A DNA stretch of 64,000 bases from Plotosus lineatus (taxonomy: Eukaryota > Chordata > Actinopteri > Siluriformes > Plotosidae): assembly GCA_024760905.1 (NCBI GenBank), contig CM045735.1, positions 27,216,249-27,280,248 on the forward strand, read 5' to 3'. Below are positions 54,936 to 64,000 of the stretch, one piece after another (the stretch's first letter is position 1; every line of letters starts with the position of its first letter). The notes under the pieces are model-generated. The model ran no database searches. It worked only from the letters and a program-made list of their open reading frames with translations, and was not told the origin of the DNA. The position numbers and the translations under genes are program-made.

Positions 54936-57470
54936 TGCAGCCATGGGGGGTGCTCTCACTCAGCCCGAATAAATGCAGAGGGTTGTGTCGGGAAGGGCAG
55001 CCGGCATAAAACCTGAGCCAGATCAAATATGCAAATCACAAATACTACCTCCATACCGGATAGGTCGAGGCCCAGGTTAAGAACGACCGCCTATTAACCA
55101 ATAGGGTGCTGGTGGAAATTGGACTACTGTTGGTCGAATAAGGAGAGGCGGGAGGCGTGTCCGTAGGCAGAGAGAGAAGAAGAAAAGCATGAGTCTAGGA
55201 CTGAGAGTAGGTACTTTGAATGTTGGAACTATGACAGAAAAAGGTAGAGAGCTGGCTGACATGATGCAGAGGAGGAAGGTTGACATAATGTATGTTCAGG
55301 AGACCAGGTGGAACGGTAGCAAGGCTATAAGCTTAGGAGCAGGGTTTAAGCTGTTCTATCATGGTGTGGATGGGAAGAGAAATGGAGTAGGAGTCATCTT
55401 GAAGGAAGGTGAAGAAGGCAAAGGTAGAGCAGAAGACAAAGTGGTGGAAGCTGAAAAAGGAAGAGTGTCGTGTTGTCTTCAAGGAGGAGTTGAAACAGGG
55501 TTTGGGTGGTCAGGAAGTGCTTCCAGATGACTGGACAACAACAGCTAATGTGATCAGGGAGACAGGTAGGAGAATACTTGGTGTGTCCTCTGGAAGGAAA
55601 GTAGATAAGGAGACTTGATGGTGGAATGAGGAAGTGCAGGATTGTGTACAAAGGAAGAGGTTAGCTAAGAAGTAGGACAGTGACAGGACTGAAGAGAGTA
55701 AACGGGAGTACAGGGAGACACAGCATAAGGCGAAGGTAGTGCTATCAAAGGCCAAACAGAGGGCGAATGATGACTTGTATGCTCAGTTGGACAGTAAGGA
55801 GGGAGAAAATGATTTATACTAGGTGGCACAGCAGAGAAATAGAGATGGGAAGGACATGCAGCAAGTTAGAGTGATAAAGGACAGAGGGGAAAATGTATTG
55901 ACTGATGACAGAAGTGTGCTGGGAGGATGGAAAGAGTACTTTGAAGAGCTGATGAATGAGGAAAATCGGAGAGAGAGTAAAAAAAAAACGAGTAGAAGAG
56001 GTGACTGTTGAGGACCAGGAAGTGTCAAAGATTAGTAAGGGTAAAGTGAGGGTGGCATTGAAGAGGATGAAGAGTGGAAAGGCAGTTGGTCCTGATGACA
56101 TACCTGTGGAGGTATGGAAGTGACTAGGAGAGGTAACAGTAGATTTTCTGACAAGAACATTCAAAGTCTTGCAGAGTGAGCAGATGCCGGAGGAATGGAG
56201 GAGAAGTGTGCTTGTGCCCATTTTTGAGAACAAGGGAGACGTGCAGAGTTGTGCCAACTACAGAGTGATAAAGTTGATGAGCCATACGATGAAGTTATGG
56301 GAAAGAATAGTGGAAGCTAGACTAAGGGCAGAGGTGAGCATTTGTGAACAACAGTTTGGTTTCATGCCGTGTTTGCTTTGAGGACGTTCATAGAGAAGTA
56401 CAGAGAAGGTCAGAGAGAGCTGCATTGTGCCTATGTGGATCTGGAGAAAGCATATGGCAGGGTGCTGAGAGAGGAAATGTTGTATTGCATGAGGAAGTCT
56501 GGAGTAGCAGAGAAGTATGTTAGAGTGGTGCAGGACATGTATGAGCGATGTAAGACAGTGGTGAGGTGTGCTGTCGACATGACTGAAGAATTGAAGGTGG
56601 AGGTGGGACTGCATCAAGGGTCAGCTCTGAGCCCCTTCTTGTTTGCTATGATGATGGACAGGCTGACAGACGAGGTTCAACAAGAATCTCCATGGACTAT
56701 GATGTTTGCAGATGACATTGTGATCTGCAGTGATAGCAGAGAACAAGTGAAGGAAAACCTAGAGAGGTGGAGGTATGCCCTGGAAAGGAGAGGAAGGAAG
56801 GTTAGGTTAAGACAGAATACATGTGTGTGAATGACAAGGACCCAAGAGGAACGGTGAGGTTAACGGAAGCAGAGACAAAGAAGGTGGAGGATTTTGAGGA
56901 CTTAGGCTCAACAATCCAGAGCAATGGAGAGTGTGGGAAATGAGGTGAAGAAGCAGGTTGGAATGGTTGGAGAAAAATGTCGGGTGTGATGTGTGATAGG
57001 AAGGTATCGGCAAGAATGAAAGGAAAAATGTACAAGACGGTGATGAGGTCAGCGATGTTGTATGGTTTAGAAACAGTGGCACTGAGGAAAAGACAGGAGG
57101 CAAAGCTGGAGGTAGCAGAGATGAAAATGTTGAGGTTCTCTTTGGGAGTAACGAGGATGGATAGGATCAGGAATGAGTTCATCAGAGGGACAACACATGT
57201 AAGAGGTCTTGGAGACAAAGTCAGAGAAGCTAGATTGAGATGGACATGTACAGAGGAGGGATAGTGAATATATTTGTAGTAGGATGCTGAGGTTGGAACC
57301 GCCAGGCAAAAGGCCTAGAGGAATACCAAAGAAGAGATTTATGGATGTGGTGAAGGAAGACATGAAGGTAGTTGATGTAAGAGAAGAAGATGCAGAGGAC
57401 AGGGTGAGATGGAGGCCGATGATTTGCTGTGGCGACCCCTGAAGGGAATAGCCAAAAGCAGAAGAAGCAG
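54936..57470 (+). mobile_element. RTE-type LINE, second copy, internally deleted
   Basis: The 5' end TGCAGCCATGGG and 3' end GGCGACCCCTGAAGGGAATA match the copy at 14095-17070. The endonuclease starts normally (55189; VGTLNVGTMTEKGRELADMM, VQETRWNG, DGKRNGVGVILKEG) but then jumps to KWWKLKKEE, so roughly half a kilobase of endonuclease is missing. The reverse transcriptase follows at 56169-56830 (IKLMSHTMKLWERIV, DLEKAYGRV, GLHQGSALSPFLFAMMMD, FADDIVI) and the C-terminus at 56977-57264. Several stops and frameshifts are present. No target duplication was found because microsatellite and SINE sequence abut both ends. Confidence 0.9.
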
Positions 57471-57472
57471 CG

Positions 57473-57790
57473 GCACGGTGGTGTAGTGTTTAGCATGTCC
57501 GCCTCACAGTGAGAAGGCCTGGGTTTGATTCCCGGCCTGGGCATTTCTGTGTGGAGTTTTCATGTTCTCCCCATGCTTGTGCGAGTTTCGTCCGGGTGCT
57601 CCAGTTTCCTCCCACAATCCAAAGACATGCACAGTAGGTTAATTGGCCGTTCTAATTTGCCCGTTAGTTTGCATCGTGCAGAAGGCAATGGTAAACCACT
57701 ACACTAATCCTGCCAAGAAAACCTCCATGAAGATGATAACCAGGGCGTTATCCTTCATGGTGGGTCGGCAATGGTCGTCCTACGACTCAG
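57473..57790 (+). repeat. tRNA-headed SINE, family 2, tail Y
   Basis: The head CGGCACGGTGGTGTAGTGTT and B box GGTTTGATTCCCGG are followed by the family-2 body. The distal part (GAAGGCAATGGTAAACCACT, CATGAAGATGATAACC) differs from tails B and X. It starts directly after the LINE 3' end. Confidence 0.85.
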
Positions 57791-57797
57791 GCACTAT

Positions 57798-57804
57798 TAT
57801 ATAC

Positions 57805-57846
<42 letters not shown>
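57798..57846. repeat. (TA)n microsatellite
   Basis: A TA run that truncates the pseudogene exon to its right. Confidence 0.95.
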
Positions 57847-57851
<5 letters not shown>

Positions 57852-57985
57852 GTGCAGTTCTCCAGCACCTTTTGGACAATGAAGCCCCCTTGGTTGTACT
57901 TTGGGTAATGGATGCTGTACATCTTGTCCCCGCCAGCAGTAATGCTTTGAGCATTTTCATTAAAATCCATTGAAGCCAAGGCAGT
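57847..57985 (-). pseudogene. THAP transposase-like pseudogene, internal exon
   Basis: The - strand reads ALASMDFNENAQSITAGGDK then MYSIHYPKYNQGGFIVQKVL, ENCTF. The HFNEN..R and YPKYKKGGxxV blocks are characteristic of THAP/DDE transposase-like proteins of fish and invertebrates, after the AFHSLLNHF block. The acceptor is mutated (no AG before the start) and about one base is missing at the join, so the frame is broken. The 3' side runs into a (TA)n tract. Confidence 0.6.
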
Positions 57986-58126
57986 TGTAAATAAAAAATT
58001 ATTTTAAATCCCTAAATAAATTAAAAATGAAACAAATTTCCTATTCTATTTTACATGTAGAGTGAAGTATTCATTTTACTTTGATTAAAACACAAATGAA
58101 AAAGGTACCTGTTTGTGCTAGCTTAC

Positions 58127-58295
58127 CTGCACTCCATCCCTATGTATGACGAGTACATTTTCAAACCGAAGTGATTTAACAAGCTGTGGAAGGCTTCTAT
58201 TTCTGAGGGCTAGTGCACAAGTGACAACAGTTTTATGGCATCGGACAAACTTGGATTAGATATGATCTTTCTCAATTCAGTGCCAGCTTTTGTGT
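58127..58295 (-). pseudogene. THAP transposase-like pseudogene, internal exon
   Basis: A 169-nt exon with acceptor TTCATTCTTTAG (AG at 58297-58296) and donor CAG|GTAAGC (GT at 58126-58125). It reads ELRKIISNPSLSDAIKLLSL, VH-stop-PSEIEAFHSLLNHFGLKM, YSSYIGMEC. The E-AFHSLLNHFAPK block is the recognisable end of the catalytic domain. The TAG stands where glutamine is usual in the LxHQxxxEAFHS pattern, a single C-to-T change. Splice sites are still good. Confidence 0.62.
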
Positions 58296-58504
58296 CTAAA
58301 GAATGAAATTTATGCATATGTTAATTATTTTTCCCCATTTAATAATTGTGTTCAGGTCTTGACTATCATGATCCAAATAATTGATGGGTCAAACAATATA
58401 ATCGGTGAGTGAATAATTACTAGGATTGAAAATAAATTGCATGGCTCTATTCATGGCTTCGCTTCATCCCCTCCTGCCCTTCCAGTCAGTTATTATTATT
58501 GCTA

Positions 58505-59372
58505 CTATATTTGACGTGATAAGCGCCAAGAGCGCTTAAAAATTGGAGTGGGTGGGCACTTATTAAAATGTTACCAGCAGAGTGGAACAGAAAGTGCTTA
58601 TTACCATCGAGGTGGAAAACATGAATAATAACAGAGCAATAAAAGAGTTTTACTGGTATTTGTATTGTTCATTTTGTGGTATCAACCAAATTACTTACAC
58701 GAAAGCTGAAAATAAACAGAAAACAGCATGAATTTAAAAAAAAAAAAAAGAAGACTTTTACTTCCCTTCCTTTTCCTTCCCGGTGCTGTTCTTTAAAACA
58801 TTTTCTTTGAACATTTTCTCAAGTAAAATGAGCCAATCAACACCAATGTCAACTTTAGCACATGGCAAGTTGAACCAATCAACACGAACATAAACAAAAG
58901 CACATGGCCAGGAACGTCTTTTACTTTATGAAGTTAGTGAGCAGGAGAAGTCAGTGAAAAATACTCGCCATCACTTTCTGATAGGTCCATATCTGGCTCA
59001 TCGCTCCATTCATTCAGAGCATCCCATAGTTTTGCTGGAGCAGCTACAAATGGTTCATCGGTTGTTGGACATTTACCAAGAGAACACAGCAAAATATTTT
59101 ACTGTTTTTTACAGCACAGCGAAACAATTGTGTTGTTATTGATGAACATTATAGACATTACCCAGTGGAAGGGGGTCTTGAAATATTGTGTAAACTCGCT
59201 TTTACGGGCAGTGAACGCCTCATTTTACAGTTACAGAGACTGACTGAATAAAATTGGTCAGTTTGATCTACCATTTTGCTCCCAGTACACATGGGTGGTT
59301 ATTAGACCCAAGATAAAAAGACGGGGGGTGGGGGGGCTTATCGGGGCAGGGCGCTTATTACGTCAAACACGG
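58505..59372 (-). mobile_element. Pogo-like DNA transposon, uninterrupted sister copy
   Basis: The left end CTATATTTGACGTGATAAGC (TA before it at 58503-58504) and the inverted right end ...TTACGTCAAACACGG match the element at 46929-49000. The - strand frame KCPTTDEPFVAAPAKLW then DALNEWSDEPDMDLSESDGE ends the transposase, with the acidic tail usual for pogo-type enzymes. The catalytic part is deleted. It preserves the empty sites for the LTR and hAT insertions found in the sister. Confidence 0.85.
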
Positions 59373-59519
59373 AATTTTATGTAATTCTGAAAAAGGTACT
59401 TTTTTGTTCTGGTTATTTTAATTATCTTTTTTGTTTCCTTCTTATTATTATTAACAAAAAGGAAACAAAAAGTTAATTAAAATAAATAGAACAAAAAATA
59501 CCTCTGTCAGAATTACAAA

Positions 59520-59590
59520 TATTATAATAATAATAACAATAATAATAATAAAAGTAATAATAGTAATAATAATAGTAATAGTAATACAGA
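59520..59590. repeat. (AAT)n-type microsatellite
   Basis: AAT/AGT trinucleotide run. Confidence 0.9.
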
Positions 59591-60039
59591 AATACTGAAA
59601 ATTTAAATAACTATTAGAATAAGGGGGAAAAAATGAACTGAGTGACTGGGCAACAACTGAAGTTCCCCAATATTTTTCAATACGGTAAAAGTAACAGAAA
59701 CTGACAGATTTACATACCTTGCTCTCCAGCAGGGGTCACCAACATGGTGCCCGCAGGCATCAGGTTACCCACAAGGACAACATGAGTCGCTTGCGAGCCT
59801 GTTCAGGGGTCGGGAACCCATGGCTCACGAGCCAGACGTGACTCTTTTGATGCCTGAATCTGGCTCTCAGCTTAATAAGGTGGCCTTTCTTAACAGAATA
59901 ACTAATACAGTCGGCCCCCAATTTACGAAATTTAATCCTTTCCAGAGCCTTTTTCTTTACGCGGGGATTTCGTAAGTAGGGGTTAAACACCTAAATCGTT
60001 CCAAGGCTCCAGTCTTGGGACTGGATAAACCCCATAAAC

Positions 60040-60232
60040 CAGGGGTGCTCACTCCTGTTCCTGGAGATCTACCTTCCAGAAGGCATTCGCTCCAACCCTA
60101 ATCATGCCCACCTAACCATCCAATCATCTAATCAAGACCTGACTGGATCTTACATGTCACATGGGCCACATGAGGGTTGGAGATAAAGTCATCTGGAAGG
60201 TAGATCTCCAGGAGCAGGATTGAGCACCCCTG
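60040..60232. mobile_element. Palindromic hAT-type MITE, innermost level
   Basis: A 193-bp unit with inverted ends CAGGGGTGCTCACTCCTG and CAGGATTGAGCACCCCTG, and long matching arms (GGAGATCTACCTTCC with GGAAGGTAGATCTCC). The perfect 8-bp duplication is CCATAAAC (60032-60039, 60233-60240). Confidence 0.95.
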
Positions 60233-60341
60233 CCATAAACCCTTTAAAAATGATAAAAGTACACCAATTTTGTGTAAAATGTGTTAAAAGTAAAAGAAAA
60301 TGATTTATTTTAACATTTAAACATTTTATTAACATATTTAT

Positions 60342-60344
<3 letters not shown>

Positions 60345-60387
<43 letters not shown>

Positions 60388-60935
60388 CTCTCTCTTTCTC
60401 TTTCTCTCGCTCTCTATCTCTCTCGCGTGCACTGCGGGCCACGCCCAAAAGACGTGGAATTCAAAGCGCATTCCCTGCTTGACAAACTCAACTTTAATTT
60501 GATTCCTTGAGGGATCGGAATTCCAGATAAGCTCAAATGCGCCCACATTTATTAAACATTTACTGAATTAAACAACTTAAAAACTTAAGCGTTATTCTCT
60601 CTCTCTCTCTCTCTCTCTCTCGTGCTGTGGGCCACACCCACAAGAAATAAATTCAAAGCACATTCCCTGCTTGACCATTTACTGAATTAAAACAACTTAA
60701 AAAACTAAATTAAAAACTAAAGCGTTATTCCTTCTCTCTCACTCTATCTCTCTCGTGCGCGCGCTGCGGGCCAAGCCCACCAGACGTGAATTCAAAGCGC
60801 ATTCCCTGCTTGACAAACTCAACTTTAATTTGATTCCTTGAGGGACCGGGATTCCAGATGAGCTCAAATGCACCCACATTTACTAAACATTTACTGAATT
60901 AAAACAACTTAAAAAACTAAACTAAGAACTCAAGA
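60345..60935. repeat. Minisatellite of three long units with (CA)n and (CT)n
   Basis: Units begin with a (CT)-rich run (about 60384, 60595, 60735) and contain GCGGGCCACGCCC-like text, CAAAGCGCATTCCCTGCTTG and CATTTACTGAATTAA. Units 1 and 3 are nearly full (about 200 bp). Unit 2 lacks the middle part. (CA)n lies at 60345-60383. Confidence 0.85.
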
Positions 60936-61853
60936 GTTAAGCTTCCTTCTGTCTCTATCTGGGAAGCCAGCGGGGCGGGATGTTGAGAGAGCCAATGAAA
61001 GAGCAACTCGCGTATTGACTGACGCGTTTGAATTTTGAATTTCTTTTTGTAAGGGGGGTTGTTTCGTATCTCAGGGACAGAAACTCAAGAAAATGTTTTT
61101 CGTAACCCGGGGATTTCATACACAGGGGTCTTCATAAGTTGGGGGCCGACTGTACATAATTTCGCTGTCCTTTAAATAAAAATACAGAAAAAAGCCATCA
61201 AATAAAACAAAAACAAAAATAAATCTCACGCATTTCAATCTATGCATCTATTTTCAATGCCACTTGTCGCTGTGTCGCACAGCGGAGAGCCAATCCTTTC
61301 TTTCCTCCAGTGCGTGGGCGGGGCCAATACCTTGAAACTGTAATTTTATTGGATTATATGCAACAGCCTGCTGTAACAAGTCGGAATTTCCGACTTTTGT
61401 CAGATTTCAGCAAAATTGTCAGATAAAGTCGGAGTTTTATGCCATTTCATGCCGTTTTCCGGTTTTCCATCGGATTTAAAAAAAAAATATATCACCTGTA
61501 ACCATGCTCGTTTTACATGTTTTGCATGCGAGTGCATGGGCCCGGGGGAGTAAGCACGGTTACTTAAGTCGACGACTTACTTAGTCGACGACTCACTGTA
61601 TTTGATATATTTTATATTATTTTACAATGTTATGTTTATAATAATTGATTTAGGGGTGTTTTATGAGATATGATAATGGTATTTATGGATGTATAGTACA
61701 GTATGAGCATTATACGTCACACGTCACTGTAACAACTTACGGTCACTTTCAACTTACGTTCGGCCGTCCGGAACCAATTAAAAACGTAAGTCGGGGAGCG
61801 TCTGTATTATAAACTGAATCTCCACTTGAAATACTCAATACAGGAATAACTGT

Positions 61854-62186
61854 CTGTATGTCTTCCTTTCGGCTTTTTCCCTTTTACTCGGGAGTCGCCA
61901 CAGCAAATCATCTGATTCGCACATTTGATTTGGCAGAGATTTTTATGTCGGATGCCCTTCCTGTCACAACCCTTTTAGCAAGGGACAGAAACACGCTGAC
62001 GACTTTGCAGCCTACTCTTTACGAAAGTCAGCAATGGTTCTTTTACATGCCTCTCACCATAGACAGTGAGAGACATGGCCCGCCTTTGATAACCCAGTTA
62101 GCTGCACTGGGGGGGGACAGTGACAACCTTGTGGAGAGTGGGACTCGAACCCCCAACCTTTGGATCAGCGATCCAGCACCCTATAC
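61854..62186 (-). repeat. tRNA-headed SINE, family 1, tail A, 5'-truncated head
   Basis: An inverted copy with a perfect 18-bp target duplication CAATACAGGAATAACTGT (61836-61853, 62187-62204). The outermost part of the tRNA-like head (A box) is missing, so this insertion was 5' truncated on arrival. Confidence 0.93.
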
Positions 62187-62613
62187 CAATACAGGAATAA
62201 CTGTAAATTATGATTTTTTTTTTGCATTTGACAAAAACAATGCATAGTTTGATAAATAACATGAAGTCGCATTAATAGTAAGTACTTTTCTTATTAATAA
62301 ATAACTTTGTTATAACAATGTTGTTTAAAATAAATTCAGATTTGTATTATACTTTAAAATTGTTGGTCTCAGTATTAAAAATATATTTGGCTCTCAGAGG
62401 ATTAGATTTAAATTTTTTTTTTTTGGCTCTCTTAGTCAGAAAGGTTCCCGACCCCTGACATAGATGAATATCATTAATTATTAATAATAACATATACATA
62501 AAGGTAAATTGAGCAAATTTGTTATGTCACAAGTGTGTATCGACCTGGTAGCCCTTCGCATTAATTGGTACCCAAGAAGTAGCTCTCAGTTTCAAAAAGG
62601 TTGGTGACCCCTG

Positions 62614-62946
62614 CTCTACGGTGTTTCTGCATTGCTCTGGAAATTCGTTGGGCACTGGTGTGTTTGGGCCCTCTTGGAAATATTGTTGATCTAGAATTTG
62701 CCAATAAAACCCTTTCATGCTCATCTAAGAGACACTTTCAAGGCTGGAGTTCTCTCATAACACTCCTCAAAATGGTCACTGCACTACAAAGATGAGGAGG
62801 TGGGCGACCAATTATCTCTCATTCTCCACACTTGTTTGAACCATTCCTTCCTTGATTTCTCATCATTTGGAAAGATGAACAAAGTAATATCTTTTGCATG
62901 CATGTTGTTACAGTAAATCGTGATGCAGTATAAACTGAACAGTATT
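62614..62946 (-). pseudogene. THAP-domain exon of a transposase-like pseudogene
   Basis: The - strand reads YCITIYCNNMHAKDITLFIF (C-x4-C), then PNDEKSRKEWFKQVWRMRDN, WSPTSSSL-stop-CSDHFEECY (C-x2-H). Spacing and the invariant W, P and F residues identify a THAP zinc-binding DNA-recognition domain. A TAG interrupts just before CSDHF, two more stops follow, and no start codon precedes the first cysteine. The exon is cut by the outer hAT element at 62613 and ends at CAAG|GTATGT (59718). It is the likely first exon of the same gene as the exons at 58.3-57.8 kb and perhaps 52.7 kb. Confidence 0.65.
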
Positions 62947-63714
62947 TCAACTGTGTTTAGTCTTGCTTCCAGGAAAAGAACAGGAGACTCTTCTCCTGGT
63001 GACATCACTTCTGTCTTATTCCCCAATCACTCTTGAATCATAATTTTGATAAATCAAATTATGAAAATAGTGGCATGAGGCTTTAGTTGTTCTCCTGTTA
63101 TTTATTTTAAAGTCCTCTTTGTGCAGTCCTATATGTTTGTGCTGTGTTTGATTGTAGCACTCAACACAATGTTTACATCATTTCTGTTAGTGGTAATGCT
63201 ACATGTTAGTATGGAATATCTCTGGTAGGTTGAAGGCTTTTTAAGTTTTGGGGAATCGTGATATGGTTTTTATTTTATACATTTTTGCAATATTTTGAGA
63301 TAATGAATATACTGAATTACATTAAATGACTCGTTTTACTATTTACTTTATGTGACTTTAGGAATCTGTTTTTGTGTTGGACTGCTGTAATGAATTGAAT
63401 GGGTTCTAATGCAAACACGTATTAAATAATAGGTGCACTAGAGCTGTAGTGCACGAGGGCTTTGGTTCATGCTACTGCTATAAAACCTATTTAGGATGCT
63501 TTTTTTAGGGCCAACTGAGAACTGGAAGTCACAAAAAAGACCCTTAACGTCTTGTTTTTAATACGTTATTTGCCTGCCTCAAAGGAAGCTAAAGTTCAAA
63601 CAATTTAGGATGTAGTATGCAAGTACTGTACATTAACTTATTTAAAAACGTGTTTTTTCTGTTTGCATAGAAGCAATTGTGGACAATTAAAAAACTCAAA
63701 GCATCATCCATTCA
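62947..63714. other. Gene-free stretch
   Basis: AT-rich, with no recognisable exon or repeat. The missing 5' exons of DIPK1B were not found here. Confidence 0.4.
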
Positions 63715-64000
63715 TTCATTGTCTGAATTACTTAATCCTAAGTCGTGTGGAGGCTAGCGCCCATCTCAGCTAACTCTGGGCAGGGGCAGAGTACACCCTG
63801 GACAGCTTGCCAGACCACTGCAGGACCGAAACGTGCTGACGGCTTTGTAGCCTACTCTTGACAAAAGTCCACAATGGTTCTTTTACATGCCTCTTGCCAT
63901 TCGAGAGTGAGAGACATTGCCGGCCTTTGTCCCCCCAGTGCAGCTAACTGGGTTATCAGTGACAACCTATTGAGAGTGAGGCTTGAACCCCCAACCTGCG
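63715..64000 (-). repeat. tRNA-headed SINE, family 1, tail B, inverted, cut by window edge
   Basis: Tail B (ACTCTGGGCAGGGGCAGAGT, CACCCTGGACAGCTTGCC) joins the family-1 body at AAACGTGCTGACGGCTTTG. The tRNA-like head begins (complement of the B box in GGCTTGAACCCCCAACC) and runs off the window. Confidence 0.85.

Larger units (their letters stand above)
59908..61152. mobile_element. Pogo/Tigger-like element nested in hAT
   Basis: Ends CAGTCGGCCCCCAATTTACG and the inverted ...TTGGGGGCCGACTG, flanked by TA (59906-59907, 61153-61154). The uninterrupted target is visible in the sister hAT (CTAATATAGAATTTC near 48007). It is non-coding and carries a MITE and a minisatellite. Confidence 0.9.
59804..62457 (+). 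mobile_element. Inner hAT element (same family as 47910-48785), interrupted
   Basis: Starts CAGGGGTCGGGAACCCATGG and ends GGTTCCCGACCCCTG. Flanking sequence and internal tracts (AAATAAAAATACAGAAAAAAG, AATCTCACGCATTTCAATCT) match the sister copy. It is interrupted by a pogo-like element at the TA in CTAATA. Its centre (61369 to about 62260) is replaced by other repeat sequence, including a SINE. No 8-bp duplication is clear. The short piece near 61780-61807 (AACGTAAGTCGGGGAGCGTC) looks like the end of yet another pogo/Tigger-like element. Confidence 0.85.
59730..62613. mobile_element. Outer hAT element of a four-level nest
   Basis: Ends CAGGGGTCACCAACATG and AAAGGTTGGTGACCCCTG. Target duplications are CTCTCCAG (59722-59729) and CTCTACGG (62614-62621), matching at 6 of 8 positions. 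It sits inside the THAP exon of the - strand pseudogene, separating 62614-62946 from the exon's last bases and donor (CAAG|GTATGT, 59718/59717). Little of its own sequence is left outside the inner hAT element. Confidence 0.82.

Overview
This looks like repeat-dense vertebrate DNA, most likely from a ray-finned fish. The evidence is intron-split genes with vertebrate splice sites, tRNA-headed SINEs, and a fish-like mix of mobile elements (Tc1, hAT, pogo-like, Harbinger, THAP/Kolobok-like, RTE-type and L2-type LINEs, Penelope-like). The species cannot be named from the sequence alone. There are no bacterial genes, operons, CRISPR arrays or convincing free-standing tRNA/rRNA genes.

Two host genes are clear. 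PPP1R26 (protein phosphatase 1 regulatory subunit 26) lies on the + strand, with a large coding exon at 2322-5549. DIPK1B (FAM69B, a divergent EF-hand protein kinase of the secretory pathway) lies on the - strand. Its last three coding exons are at 51548-51441, 51146-51003 and 38680-37868, and its 5' exons are beyond the right edge. Both genes map to human 9q34.3, so the window probably preserves an old neighbourhood. Two short + strand exons (13027-13086 and 27241-27309, the latter with a stop and a poly(A) signal) join in phase and look real, but I cannot name their gene; they may be 3' exons of PPP1R26 or of another gene.

Almost everything else is transposon. Main blocks: Tc1-like elements (8005-9553, 23493-25095, relic near 18.8 kb); an unfamiliar DNA element with about 340-bp terminal inverted repeats and a VNDCAER-motif protein relic (about 9.9-11.7 kb); a full-length RTE-type LINE with a 20-bp target duplication (14095-17070) and a decayed sister (54936-57470); an L2-type LINE (20.4-21.5 kb); a Harbinger pair broken by later insertions (30.2-31.9 kb); further LINE and Penelope relics (31.5, 34.2-35.5, 36.2-36.9 kb). 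The 12.3-kb DIPK1B intron holds a THAP-transposon first exon (43.5-44.2 kb), a pogo-like element carrying an LTR and a hAT element (46929-49000), and a foldback element (49182-50924). To the right are an inverted Penelope-like structure (53.0-54.8 kb) and a broken multi-exon THAP transposase pseudogene (- strand, 62.9 to 52.7 kb) whose THAP exon is split by a four-level nest of elements (59730-62613).

Many insertion dates are readable in relative order from target-site duplications and from uninterrupted sister copies in the same window. The SINEs are modular: one tRNA-like head occurs with at least two tails, another with at least three, and one tail plus body matches both ends of the RTE-type LINE present here.
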